A DNA stretch of 64,000 bases from Syngnathus acus (GCF_901709675.1 NC_051089.1:7685476-7749475), one strand, 5' to 3'. Shown: positions 15,455 to 28,707, counted from the stretch's first letter. Numbers and translations: made by a program. Notes: a model not told the origin generated them from the sequence alone.

Positions 15455-18400
15455 ATGGCTGCTGTGCTCACTCCGAGACCACCGTGCGACAGTAACCCCG
15501 CTACGCCCGGATCACAGTCACTAAAGGTAGCGGCGGTTCTGCTCAGAAAAGGCGAATTGTTTCGGGAGATCTGCGTCTGTCCATGATAACATGACTGCGA
15601 ATTAGCACGGCAATAACTGCCACTGTAGACGAGCATCATCTGCTAGAAGTATGGCTTTGTTTTCATTTCAGCGTGACATAATGTATATCATTTTAATTTA
15701 ATGGATAACTATCTATTTTGTTATTCGATTCTGACTTCTTTTTGTCAAACTCTCGGTGATTATTAGACTGTTTACTCACTGTTCCACAACAAACACTCAT
15801 CTCTTTTGAAACAAACGCTAATGTTTCTGCCATTGATGCATTGCTATGTATCTGCAATATAGTAGATGTTATTATAAGTTACTAAAGTTAGTCGTGCAAG
15901 ACTTGGTATGCCCATTGAATTATTTAGTTGTCTGTTCCACTTGAGAAGTGAAATAATGATCTCCCCATGATTAAATTTAAACCTCACCATTACCGTTCTA
16001 CATTATATAATGTTATACAAATGTATAAGTCGTTGGAAAATATAGAATTTGCTAAATGTTTCTTTTTAAACGGCTATTGTTTTTCTTATATGGTGTTAAA
16101 CAGTCCAATACGGTCCGCCCCTCAACTCATTTCAACTCTACACTTTCAACTCTACACTTTGTTTTTCAAATAACTCTTTTTTTTTTTTTTTTTTTTTGTG
16201 ATGTAAAAAAAAAATGGCTTCATCAAACCATTGTGTGATTACTATTGCATTTTAGGAGATTTCAAACATGTTTTTGATTAAGATGTTAAAAATTAAGATT
16301 GAACTGTCAGACAATAGACATGGCAATTGTAAATTTTACAATGGTTAGGAATCACTGCTAAAGACCGCACTTTGCTCATTTTGCCTTGAATTGGTCTTAT
16401 TTAGGAGGACATAACAGAAGAAGAGTCCAATGATGGCAGCCAGCCCCCTAAAAGACGGCGAATGGGTTCAGGGGACAGCTCACGAAGCTGTGACACCTCC
16501 AGTCAGGACCTTGGGTTGGTTTGCTTCTAATTCTTACTAATCTCTCGTGTCTAAATACTTGGATAGCTTTTAAAATTTTTGGTTTTACTGCTCACCCATT
16601 CCAGGCCAACATATTTCCCAGCGGAGAACCTAACAGAGTACAAGTGGCCGGCAGATGATACGGGAGAGTATTACATGCTGCAAGAGCAGGTCAGCGAGTA
16701 TCTGGGAGTCACGTCCTTCAAGAGGAAATACCCTGGTATGGAAAATTTGTTGGAAAACTAATAGAAATGAAAAGTAAAGAAAGAAGAAGAAACATGTTAA
16801 ATAATTAGCTTTTAGCAGGAAACAAGTGTAACTTTGTCAACCTTTTGTTTGTATTTTGCTTTAGACATGGAAAGGAGGGATCTGTCGCACAAAGAGAAGC
16901 TCTACCTTCGTGAACAGAACGTGATCACTGAGACGCAGTGCACTCTGGGTAGGAAGCATCCGCCTCTAGCACAGTCAGTCCGACGTCAGCGTTGGTGGTC
17001 AAAGTGAATGCCGTCTGTTTGTTTCCAGGTCTAACAGCCCTGCGGAGCGACGAGGTGATCGACCTGATGATAAAAGAGTATCCCGTCAAACATTCCGAGT
17101 ACTCCGTCATACTTCAGGAGCGAGAGCGACAGAGGATAGCTAAAGAGTACTCCGTAAGTACATATACCCAAATTGTCTGTCGCCACTTCTTGTTTTACTA
17201 TCATGCACTCCACAAAAGGCATTTGTTTCCTGTGTGCAACGACTGTTGCGTTACAGCAAATGCAGCAGCAGAACCCGCAGAAGGTTGAAGCCAGCAAGGT
17301 TCCAGAGTACATTAAGAAGGCGGCCAAAAAGGCAGCGGAGTTCAACAGTAATTTCAACAGGGAGCGGATGGAAGAAAGAAGGGCTTATTTTGACCTCCAG
17401 ACGCATGTAAGTCTGCCAAAGCAAAAAAAAAAAAGAATAATTCAAGGTCCTTATGGGTTTTGGATGTTTTCCTGATGAGTCTTGACTGTACTTTGTTGGT
17501 CCCAGGTTATCCAAGTGCCGCAGGGCAGATTCAAGGTGCTCGCTCCAGACGTGACCAGGACGGGGCCCTACCCAGTTGCTCTAATACCAGGGCAGTTCCA
17601 AGACTACTACAAAAGGTAGATTATTCCGAGAGGAACATGAGTTAAACTAAATGTGGAACTCCTCAGGTTGAGTGCTCAGACTATTTGGAGTTCAACCAAA
17701 CTCACACTCCACAGCATCATCTTTTGAGACTTGGTCGAAACATTTCGGCTAACCAAACTCTATTGTGTGCCTAACAGGTACTCTCCCAATGAGCTGCGAT
17801 ACCTGCCTTTGAACACAGCTCTATTTGAGCCTCCGCTGGATCCAGATCTGCCTGCACTGGACTCAGAACCTGACTCGGATGATGCAGAGGATGACAAAAA
17901 GAACCTCAATTCTTCGGTAAGACTGGACACGACAATCCCCATTTGACACAGAACTAAATCCAGTCTATTGTGGATGAATGAGGATGATGTGGGCACTGCA
18001 TCTAGGGCTGGGCAATGAGTCTAAATGATCAATTATTTATATATCTTAAATAACTTTGTGGTCATGTTGTGTCCCCGCAGGACAGTTCTTCAGGCAACAC
18101 ATCAGATGGTGAAAGTCAGGAGGCGGGAGGCCAAAGGTCCAAGGCTAAAGACAGGACGTCCACGCTGGGCAAAGATGGCAGCCACCGCCACTCCCACAAA
18201 GCCACCCCGGGGCACAAGGTAGAGGACAAAACCACCTGAACTCTTCTCCAACAACAGCAGCAGCACTTTTCTAGCCCTCCTCCTCCTTTTTCTACTCCTA
18301 CGACCACCTCCTTACTCCATCCGTCCCGACATCCCCTCCCTTAGCTTTCTTCACTTTGTTCTCCAGTTTCTACAGTTTGTCTCAGCTGGAACCAGCACAC

Positions 18401-21133
18401 ACATTTGCCCACACACTACCGCTGAGGTTCCTGTCTTCACTTTTTCTTTCTAGGATTACTACATTGCTCTCTCTTTTTTTTTTATGTTTTTTTTTTTGTC
18501 TCCTTCAACCAGACTGCGAGCAATAAGAACTATAAGAAAGGAACAGTTCCGTTTATTTTGCAAAGCACTTTTTGGAGTTTTTCCGCAGTGTGGACAGAAT
18601 CATTTTTTCCTCGTATCAATGTTTTCAGTTTCTCGCCTCACTTGTCTAAAAACAAAAAGATACTTGCAAGACAAGTACAAATCATCTTTTGGCTGCTACA
18701 TTTTGTTTTTGAAAAGGAACGTGGATACAGATAACAACAGATTCATTTTGTGGTTGCTTTTAAAAAGTAGTCAACATTAAAAGTAGAGAGTATATTAACT
18801 TGTATACCTGAAGTGTGCAACACACTTAAATGTTGACTGTGTGTGTTGGTGTTTAAGATATGTGTGCTGTGTATAACTGTGCAGTACTGTTGGTCTGTGG
18901 GTAATAATCAGTGAGCGTTGTAGTACAACGCAAGAGCATCAGAGAGGCCATGACACGCTAAGCTCGAGTGCTGGAAACCTAAATATCCACTTGTCTCTCC
19001 AAATCAGGGGCAGGGAACCTACCACTAGAGTATTTGATCTGGCTTGCCAAACATTTCTTAAAAAAATAAAATAAAATAAATACAACTTCCAGAGAAAGTA
19101 GCCAAAAACAAATGCTCATAATACTTATGGTGCTTTGAGATGCTGAGCCACTCCATATGATAAATACTAATGAATCATCTTTTCTCCATGGCTGTTATAA
19201 AAACAAAATGGCCCCTAATAGAGGAAAGGTTCCCCACCCCTGGTCTTTAATATCACATACAAAGGGGCCCCTGCCATTTGCAGAGGTTAGGGAGCTGGTT
19301 GGCCTGCGAATAGCAAAAGTCTGCGTATCGTTGACACTTACTACAATTGCATTTTTTTCCCTACTGTTTGTCTATTTCAAAATAATTACACATTACAGTT
19401 TGATCACAAGGCCATGTTTTTTTGCACACGTTTTTCTTTATTTTATGTGACATGCAGCTAAAAAAAAAACAAATGTGTCCGTGTACTCTTTTTAAATGAG
19501 TGCAAAAGGACCTAGAGTAATGCTAAATATTTATTTAAAAAATTCTTCAAAAAGTAATACTTTTGTAACTACAAAGTAACGTGCACCTTCGTCTGAACTA
19601 CATATATATATATATACGCACATTAATATAGTTACTATTCGTTGGAAAAAAAAATATTTCCTTGTCTCCAGATTTTGTATATCACACGGCCAGTTAACAC
19701 TTAGTTCTGGTCTGGCTCCAGATGACAGTGCAGTATATGCAATGTTTTTTGACTTTAGTGTTTTGAATAATGTGATATTTTCAGCTTATCAATAAAAGGT
19801 TATGATTCAAAGCTGATTTTAAATGGTCTAATTGCCTCTACTTGCACTCCACGTGGGATTGATTAACGTCTCTTCTCATTCTTGTGTTTTAAATCATAAA
19901 ATCAAAATGAATCACGTCAAAAGGAATTATTATATAGTAGGTTAAGCTACATAGTTCTCAAGTTGAGGTCACAAACAGTATATAGTACAGTAGATTAGTG
20001 ATGTTCCCGTTTTTAGACATGTTAAACGATAAGTTTGTAATAAAAAGGAGAACTACCTAAAAGTGATCTTAGGTGCCTCTCATGGGCTCATTTCGACACC
20101 ATTGGTATAGCTCAGGTATCACCTTAAACAATGAGTGTTTAAGATGTACTTACAAATACTGATTAGGTTTTTTTGGTAAAACATGACGGAAAAATGCTTT
20201 GCTGACTGGTGTTTATAGCATTGTTCTGCCTTGCAGCCTAAGGTCATTCCCAATGCTATATGTGGCATTTGCCAGAAGGGTAAAGAGGCCAACAAGAGAG
20301 GCAAACCTGAGGCGCTCATTCACTGCTCCCAGTGTGACAACAGCGGTATGTACGCACACAAAAACACATGCACTTCTTACTTTTTACAGATTGAATTTCC
20401 CATTTTATTTTTTCATGCTATTCATCTTTTAAAGTTCCTATTGAACCGTTTGAGGAATGTTAAGATGCATTTAATGTTACAAATTATTTATAGCAGCCAT
20501 GTTACACATGTTTAACTCCTATTTAAAAGGGAAAATTCTGATTAATATTACATTTGCGGAATATGACTTAAGCTGCAAAATTCACCTGTTTTTATCCATC
20601 TCAAGGGGCGGCCATTTTGCCACTTGCGTGTTGCCAGGTCTCAGGTCACAAATAATCACGGCTCAGCCTCAGAAAACCGGCCAACTGTCTCATTTTCAGG
20701 CAAAATGGTATTTCTGTAGTCTCGTACATGTGTGTGTCTCATCTATGTGTTGCTGTGTCACTAAACGCAGGACATCCATCCTGCTTGAACATGAGCGCAG
20801 AGCTGGTACGCATGATCCAGACATACCGCTGGCAGTGCATGGAGTGCAAGACATGCACTGTGTGCCAGCAGCCCCACCATGAGGACGAGATGATGTTCTG
20901 CGACAAGTGCGACCGAGGCTTCCACACCTTCTGCGTTGGGATGGGCTCCATCCCCACAGGTCACTGTCTCTTAGTTTGCTGTTTATTTACCCTTTTATAG
21001 CTTTGATTAATTGTTTGGTTTTTCTCTTGTTTCAGGTCTTTGGCTGTGTGAGGTATGTGACAAAGATTTCAACACACCCAAGAAGAAAGTTGGAACGAAA
21101 ACGCTGAGAAAGCCCAAGTCGGCACAAAAATGA
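15455..21133 (+). CDS. phf10: PHD finger protein 10 (BAF45a, PBAF subunit)
   Basis: Nuclear subunit of the PBAF (SWI/SNF) chromatin remodeller; its tandem PHD fingers read histone tails. Exons: 15455-15526, 16405-16514, 16605-16735, 16865-16948, 17029-17153, 17257-17406, 17506-17615, 17778-17916, 18081-18218, 20237-20345, 20771-20959, 21036-21133. They sum to 1455 nt, giving 484 aa (human about 498). Order: an N-terminal stretch with the basic [13 protein letters not shown], the conserved SAY domain ([20 protein letters not shown] through [14 protein letters not shown]), an acidic Ser-rich linker, then PHD1 (from CGICQKGK) and PHD2 (from CTVCQQPHH to CEVC) from about residue 354. Compared with human, the segment [10 protein letters not shown] lacks about three residues. 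The poly(A) signal is at 21771. Intron 9 (18219-20236) holds a MITE and a candidate short-isoform poly(A) site. Introns 1 and 10 hold nothing coding. Confidence 0.95.
18219..18239 (+). other. Read-through tail of phf10 exon 9 (short-isoform C-terminus)
   Basis: If the exon 9 donor is not used, translation continues for six residues (VEDKTT) and stops at TGA 18237-18239. The end then reads GHKVEDKTT, which contains a KxE sumoylation-like core. This would be a PHD-less protein. The read-through frame is seen directly; its use is inferred. Confidence 0.45.
19005..19242. mobile_element. Non-autonomous hAT-like MITE in phf10 intron 9
   Basis: A 238-bp element starts CAGGGGCAGGGAACCT and ends with the inverse of CAGGGGTGGGGAACCT, a 16-bp terminal inverted repeat with two mismatches. 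Internal text TTTGATCTGGCTTGCC resembles the common 'gatctggcccgcc' of hAT-derived repeats. It has no coding capacity. The expected 8-bp target duplication is not convincing at the flanks, so the copy is old or the ends are decayed. Confidence 0.75.
19602..19616. repeat. Short (TA)n microsatellite
   Basis: About seven TA units in phf10 intron 9, with no other feature. Confidence 0.8.
19791..19796 (+). other. Intronic poly(A) signal AATAAA in phf10 intron 9
   Basis: Canonical hexamer 1.57 kb after exon 9 on the sense strand. It could end a transcript that reads through exon 9 and omits the PHD exons. Use is unproven. Confidence 0.4.
20525..20705 (+). repeat. Dispersed repeat fragment in phf10 intron 10
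   Basis: Runs from CTGATTAATATTACATTTG through GGGGCGGCCATTTTGCCAC to ACAAATAATCACGGCTCAGC. These blocks, in this order, resemble a repeat I recall from many percomorph genomes. The first block is shared with the fragment at about 12379, so these look like two pieces of one family. Confidence 0.55.
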
Positions 21134-21770
21134 TTTCATTTAATGTCATGGAACAAAGAAAAAAAAAATTACTTGAACGTAATCTATTATGATTATTGGG
21201 TACCTATAAATTCTTTTTTTTTTTTTCATTTTGTTGTTATTGTTTATGGTGGGATTACAGTAGTACATGTTTTTGTATTCAACAATGTTTCACAACTTAT
21301 CAATTGCATTTCATTATTGATGTTAGTGACACTATTTAACAGTTCACCTTTTTGTACCAAAACATGTATGTGATAACCAAGGAATCTGTTCTGGATGGAA
21401 AAAATGGTGCTTTTATCTATGTACTAGTTAAAAACTAAAGGCCAGTTTCATGAATTTCAAAACTTTTCATTTTCATGAGCAGTTTTAGTTCAATGTGTCT
21501 TGAGTTCTGTCATGGTGCTAATGGTCTTTTTAAATGTAGTGTTTGTACTTTTTGTCCTGTTTATTCAAAAATGTATCTTAGGTACAATTTTTTCACGATG
21601 CCTACCTGGTAATGATGCCTTTGACTGCAACAGGCCTGTCAATCAAAGCTACAATACATCATATTTTTGGATTTGACTTGAAAACATATTTTTCTACTTT
21701 TCTAGAAATGTACTGCAGTGGTAGTAAATTGTGATTTGTTGATGTCATTGTCACTGAATGATTTTTTTTC

Positions 21771-21776
21771 AATAAA
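21771..21776 (+). other. phf10 poly(A) signal AATAAA
   Basis: Canonical hexamer about 640 bp after the stop codon, followed by a GT-rich stretch. The 21134-21770 region is then 3' UTR and shows nothing else. Confidence 0.7.
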
Positions 21777-21789
21777 TATGAAGAAATAC

Positions 21790-22154
21790 CTCACTCAATA
21801 TGTCGTCCTTTTTTCATAGACTGAGATGTTTAAAAGATGCGAAAAACACATTTTGAGAATGGTCAGTTAGATGTAGAGTAGAATTAAATGTCCTGTTCAC
21901 CTGTGCAGTCCACTAAATTACATTTTTTTTAAAATTAAAGTCGTTTGTTTGATGTTTCTACACGTTTTGCTGATTCACAACAGATAACTGGGAAAAACTG
22001 GTGTATGTCATGTCACAGGTCAGCCAGAGAGGGCGCCCACGTCCTTTGACCGACGTTAATGCGTTCTGTGAAGAAGAGGTAGCCATATTGCAGTGATACA
22101 GCGTCTTTACTAGTTTGCCGATAAAGCGTTGTGTTTTCTGGCTCCATAACTAAT
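21790..22154 (+). promoter_or_regulatory. phf10-psmb1 spacer and psmb1 promoter
   Basis: No TATA box is seen. A TGCTGATTCAC at 21968-21978 differs by one base from the antioxidant/Maf element TGCTGAGTCA(C/T), the site type used by Nfe2l1 to coordinate proteasome genes. CpG-bearing sequence (GAGGGCGCCCACG) lies at about 22030-22043. A GTAGCCATATTGC at about 22079 resembles a YY1 site. Confidence 0.45.
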
Positions 22155-23684
22155 ATGTACTCAGTTCAAAATTTTACAGACACGGGTAAGATGAAGGACT
22201 ATCATTACACGGGGCCAGTGGAGCACCGGTTCTCACCGTATACGTTCAACGGCGGGTAAGTTTACTCTTTACCTGCTCGCTCGTTAGCCTGCTAGCTAAC
22301 GTGTTACATCAAGTAAATGACCGGCTAATATTTTGTCCCGAAGAACAATGATTATTGCAATACACGCATGTAAGTACATTTTTTGTTGTTGTTGAATACA
22401 CCATAGTGACAGAACGTGGTTTTGATATGGTACCTTTGTACAATGATTGTTTCACTTTCCATATTATTATGATATTGTTAGCATAAAGTGCACGCACTTC
22501 CTCCGTTGGTCATGAAATGTTTTCCTCCCAAAAAAAAAAGTGTCTATATGAAGATCTGTAACTCGTGTGATTCCACTAGGACTGTCCTTGCTCTGGCTGG
22601 AGAAGACTTTGCAATCGTAGCTTCAGACACCAGGCTGAGTGAGGGCTACTCAATCCACAGCAGAGATTCTCCAAAATGCTACAAATTGTAAGTTTCATTT
22701 CCGCCGTGTTGTTGAGGATCACAAAAAGAAAACAAATTATTTATTATCTGTTACAACCAACCATGTGTATTTTGTCATTGTCCTTCTGTCACTTCTAGGA
22801 CAGACACAACTGTAATTGGCTGCAGTGGTTTCCATGGAGACTGTCTGACGCTGACAAAAGTCATTGAAGCCAGACTCGAGGTGGGCAATTGGGTGTCTTC
22901 TGTTTTAATTGCATATCTGACATCCTGTATAAAATTGATGGACACTTCTTTCTTCTCAGATGTACAATCATTCAAACAATAAGACCATGTCTTGTGGAGC
23001 TATCGCTGCCATGTTGTCCACCCTCTTGTACGGCAGGAGGTTCTTCCCCTACTACGTTTACAATATCATTGGAGGTCTCGATGACGAGGGTACGTGGGGG
23101 ACTAACACTTTAGACACATTTTTGAATACAGCTGCTTTGCGCCTCTTCAAATGGAAGGTGTGCACATTCTTGAATGTGTTCTTTAAACAATGATGTAATC
23201 ATTTAACTTAGGCAAAGGGGCCGTCTACAGCTTTGACCCAGTAGGATCCTACCAGAGGAACAGCTACATGGCTGGAGGATCAGCGAGTGCCATGTTGCAA
23301 CCACTACTAGACAACCAGGTACACACCCTGATTTCACTGTCAAAAAAGGCTGAAAAGATTCCAAAGTTGCCACTCGCTAATGATTAGCCAGTTGACAGCT
23401 AGCCTCTAACCTGAGCTTTACACTCTTTGACTGACTCCCATGTCACTCACCAAGCTACATTTCAAAGCCACACTCACTCGCCACATTTTTCTTCCCAGAT
23501 CGGTTTCAAGAACATGGAAGGTGTAACACGCATTCCTCTGAGCCGCGAGAAATCAGTTGAGCTGGTCAAAGATGTTTTCATCTCGGCCGCAGAAAGAGAT
23601 GTTTACACCGGGGATGCCCTTCAGGTCTGCGTCATAACAAAGGAGGGAATCACGGAGGAGACCATTGCGCTGAGAAAGGACTAG
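22155..23684 (+). CDS. psmb1: 20S proteasome subunit beta type-1 (beta6)
   Basis: Structural, non-catalytic beta6 subunit of the 20S proteasome core. Exons: 22155-22255, 22580-22687, 22799-22880, 22960-23089, 23212-23318, 23499-23684. They sum to 714 nt, giving 237 aa (human 241). Family blocks in order: [20 protein letters not shown] with the propeptide before it, [94 protein letters not shown] and the end LRKD. All phases close. ATTAAA at 23771 and AATAAA at 23996 are candidate poly(A) signals. Human PSMB1 also lies near PHF10, supporting orthology. Confidence 0.96.
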
Positions 23685-23770
23685 ACATTGTTGCGTCTTT
23701 GTCTTCATTCCTCTAGTAGCGCTTCTTTTCATATTCATACTGCTCGTTTGGTTGCTTGACTGCAGATTCT

Positions 23771-24289
23771 ATTAAACGGGAGTGTTGAGCCAAACATTAA
23801 AGAATTTCTTTTTTAACCAGGAAACCCATGTCCAGTTCTGGTACCTGTCGTTTTTTTTTTTTCCTCCCTCAAGGTATTTTTTCCCTTCTTTGTTCCTGTT
23901 ATTCGAAACAGGATCCTTGATTATCACTCTAATTATAAATCTGCACTGAAAAATTACCATTCTGAAAAGCAACATGCAGTTATTGCTAAATTTTTAATAA
24001 ATGTAAAGAATTAGTTGTTTTTCTTATTCTCTTGCTTATGTCTCAACCCATTTGATTAGTTTTGCTTTATAGTCAATATCAAATTGATATTAATACAGAA
24101 AAGGCTTTTATCCTATAAAGCGAGTGTATTTTGAGTTACTTTACTCTTTAGGTCCAGAGACCAGGGAATGCTTTTTTTTAGCCAACGCACATATTTTACA
24201 TTTTTACAAACGCTCATGGCACACCACAAAACAATGTCAAGTATTAAAGTGGTACACTAAAAAACATGATTTCATCTCAGTTCACCCAA
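23771..24289. other. psmb1 3' end and convergent spacer to the THAP gene
   Basis: Holds psmb1 poly(A) signals (ATTAAA 23771, AATAAA 23996-24001) and AT-rich sequence. psmb1 (+) and the THAP gene (-) converge here, so their 3' UTRs may come close or overlap. Confidence 0.5.
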
Positions 24290-24295
24290 TTTATT
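24290..24295 (-). other. Candidate THAP-gene poly(A) signal
   Basis: TTTATT on the + strand (AATAAA on the - strand), about 315 bp beyond the THAP stop codon. The intervening 24296-24610 is its probable 3' UTR. Confidence 0.4.
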
Positions 24296-24610
24296 TCGAG
24301 TGGAACATTTAACATTCTGCCAAGCACTGGCACGATCAAACAAACGGAACATGAAAGCAAACCAATGTATAAACTGTGCTTGGGAATCACTGCTCTACAG
24401 TTTCACTGATGGGCTCCCCTGAGTTTAAATACATCCTTTGTGACAGTCTCTTGAACAAAATGTGGGACCACAGACTTCTGCAGTATTCTCCCAAGGTGCT
24501 GCCATCGTCACCTCTCATTACATGAAGAGTGCCATCTTAGGGAATCAGCAACCCACCATTACTGGAGGGGGTGGGTCAAAATATGAATGCTGAACGGAGC
24601 TTTTCTCGAC

Positions 24611-26594
24611 TCAGACACAAGGCTCACAAAGTGACTTATGCAGTACAGCCATGAGAGTGGTCCTTGCCCTTCGTTCTCGCACAAGCGCATTTCTCTTCTG
24701 CTTCTCCAAGCTCCATAATCTGGCTGCAGCCGCGCTGAACTTGGCCTTTAAAGCAGCAGGAGAACTGGGCAATGAATAGTTGTGGTCCTGGATTAAAAAA
24801 AAAAAAGTGGTTGGCCACTGAATGCATGTCATTTATTTACAAATCATTCAGTCGGCACCATATATTATTGAAACCCATCTTATAATCCTTGCACCTTTTT
24901 GAGCTAGCACAAATACTTACAAGGGCAACATTGAACCGGGGTTTCTTTTTGATGACTTTCTGAGGAATGGGTAATGGTAGACCCTCCTGAGCTTTGAGTG
25001 AAGTTTTTGTGGTTCTTATGGTACTTTTTTCTTCATGCTAAAAAAAAGAAATACAGATTTAGATATTTATTAATCATCACCCATTATTCTTCTTTTCCAC
25101 TTTTGCTCTTTAAGACAATAAATTAATTCGTGGCACTTCTCTCATTTCATGGTTTTGAATGAAACAGTGGCTATTCTGAACTATAAGTAAAGTTTAAGTG
25201 CACCTTCACCTTCTACACATCCTTCCACTTTACCATCATAAATATGTTTCAACTATTTAAATTGCTAAACAGTCATGCTGTGTTTTATTTGGGTCCTAAT
25301 AATAAATCCTATAAAGTATCACTATTTAAAAAAATCCCCCAAATTAATCAGACTTGTATCAAATCAAACTTGTCTGGTAGTGCGACCCATCATTAGTGGA
25401 AAATAACAGTAAATATGAATGAAACTCAACAAAAACAGAACGGTTGCATCTTTGTAAACATACTGGTATTTGTCGAGGACGATCCGGAAAGTTGAACAAA
25501 GATGGAATGACTCCAGTTCTAATCCGGCAAATCTGCCCAGTTTTGTCAAAGTCATAACTTCTAAAATGTTGACTGCAGAGCACAGATTCATCACTTGCAG
25601 TAAAATCTTTCCTCCTCATAGCTTCTTCCCACAGTCTCCTCATCTCATCGTCTCGGGGAAATCTAGACGAAAAGAAGACATGTAAACAAGACTGTACACC
25701 ACAACATATTAAAAATAAATCTAATTAATAAAAGACAAAAAAATGGATGACCCAATACGGATATTGGAAACCAAAAGATTTTCTTGTGTCACATAAAAAT
25801 CTTATATCTCTGCTGTTTGCTCAAAACCAACCCATACTCCAAAAGTGGGTCACAGATATCTCGTAAAAATTACATACATTCTTATTTTGATTTTCTGCTA
25901 CTCCGTAATCAAACACAGTGCAGCTCAGCCTCTGGCTAGAGAGATCTCCTTTGGCAGTATGCTGAAATCATTTTAAACATCTTTTAAAAATGCAATATAC
26001 ACTATAAAATTGTTGTCAGAGGCTATTGTATAAACAAAACATGTTTATGTTTTAAACGGCTATAAAAGTAGGTCGCGACTCTGCAACAAAAGGAAACTGC
26101 AGGTCGCAAGATGACAAACCCTAGAAACTTTTTGATTCTTGTAAAAGAATCATTTTGTCTTTTCAGTGCGTGTGTGGAAATCAACTGGCAGTGAATGGGT
26201 TAATCTTGTGGCATTTTGGCAGTCAAGCTGCTAACTCATGTTAATGTTTTGCTCCACCACTGAAATCAGGCTACTCGCCAGAGCGATCGTTAATATTTCT
26301 GCATTATGGTAATACGCCGCCATTGCGCTGCGAGGGTCAGATTTTTAAAATAAAGGCAAAACAAATAAAGACACGAGCATAAACGTTTAGGCTTCAGAAC
26401 AATTATATATGACACTGTTAACGTTGTCATGCAACCAACTATTACTAAGATTTGGGAGACTAGAAACTCCCAACAACATTTAATGATGAAACAAGAGCCA
26501 AAAACTGTTCTTACTTATGAAAGGTTATTCCCTGTTTCTTTGATTCGACAGTACGACGTTGTGTGCAACCGATCGCAGCACAATGTGCAGGCAT
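24611..26594 (-). CDS. THAP domain-containing protein (THAP2/THAP6-like)
   Basis: Small DNA-binding protein. Exons in transcript order: 26515-26594, 25464-25662, 24921-25037, 24611-24787. They sum to 573 nt, giving 190 aa with all phases closing. The N-terminal THAP (C2CH) zinc finger spans about residues 1-83. Ligands are Cys5, Cys10, Cys56 and His59 (motifs HCAAIGC and LCSQHF), with family-invariant Pro29, Trp38, Phe60 and Pro80 (GVIPSLF). A basic linker follows (KVIKKKPRF), then DHNY at 133-136, which fits the HCF-1-binding motif [DE]Hx[YF]. After it comes a Leu-, Glu- and Arg-rich helix likely to form a coiled coil. Exon 1 is 0.85 kb from exon 2, so the start is easy to miss. The domain and motif are clear; which named THAP it matches is not. 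Intron 1 (25663-26514) holds only repeat-like debris. Confidence 0.82.
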
Positions 26595-26890
26595 CCTTAT
26601 TAATTATATTTTTTGTTTTTTCTGCCGTCTCCAAGCGTGTACGTTAGTGTAGCATTGCCCCTACTAGCTAAGGGTGGCCGAAAGCACGAAGCTCAATGAA
26701 AAAATCGAAGGTGTCGTGGCAAACGGTAGAACGCTGCCGTCAAGCAGTCCTTTTGCGACAGTGTCGTATTGAAAAAAAGTAGGATTTGTTTTTGGTTGGA
26801 AATTTGACCGGGCGTCCTTTAGCTCATCGCCCTTCAACTCACAGTTCACCATCTCTCGGCCATCATAGATCGTAAGCAAGCGTTAAAATC
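26595..26890. promoter_or_regulatory. Bidirectional promoter, THAP gene / mpc1
   Basis: The two start codons face apart across only 296 bp, so both promoters must lie here or in the 5' UTRs. No TATA box is seen, and CpGs are moderately enriched (GGGCGTCC, CTGCCGTC). This is the tightest divergent pair in the window. Confidence 0.65.
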
Positions 26891-28179
<1,289 letters not shown>

Positions 28180-28707
28180 TGATGAAACAAAGCGTTCCCT
28201 ATTCACCACACTGACAAAAGAAGCTACACGAACGTGTGCATTTGTCTCATCACTGAAGCAGTGGCTGTGATTTCTGCCCCTCTTAACAATGATTGATCAC
28301 CCATATGAAATTATTTGCCACATTTTACAAAACGAGAGAGTATTTTATTCTTTAATTTATATTTGCATGAGTCACTGTGGGTGAATGCACTTAGCACTCT
28401 CGATCAGATGGTTACAGTGTGACATCATTTTAATTTGTATTCTTTTTTCAACATCTTGTTGAAAATGTTTTCCTGCAAACTTTGCAGTTTGAAATTGGGC
28501 GATTTTAGGGTTAAATTTGACAGGAGGAAGACACAGAGCAATAGAGACTGTTACGCTTGAAATGAAAAGAAAATATTCGGTCGAATGTGGCAAAATGGTG
28601 ATGCTGACTGGATGTGATTATTTGGCTAGCAAATATGCAAACCAACTGTATACTGTGTGTTATATTGTGTCTTTCCAAATCAAAATGTCCCTTGTTAATT
28701 ATGTAAA

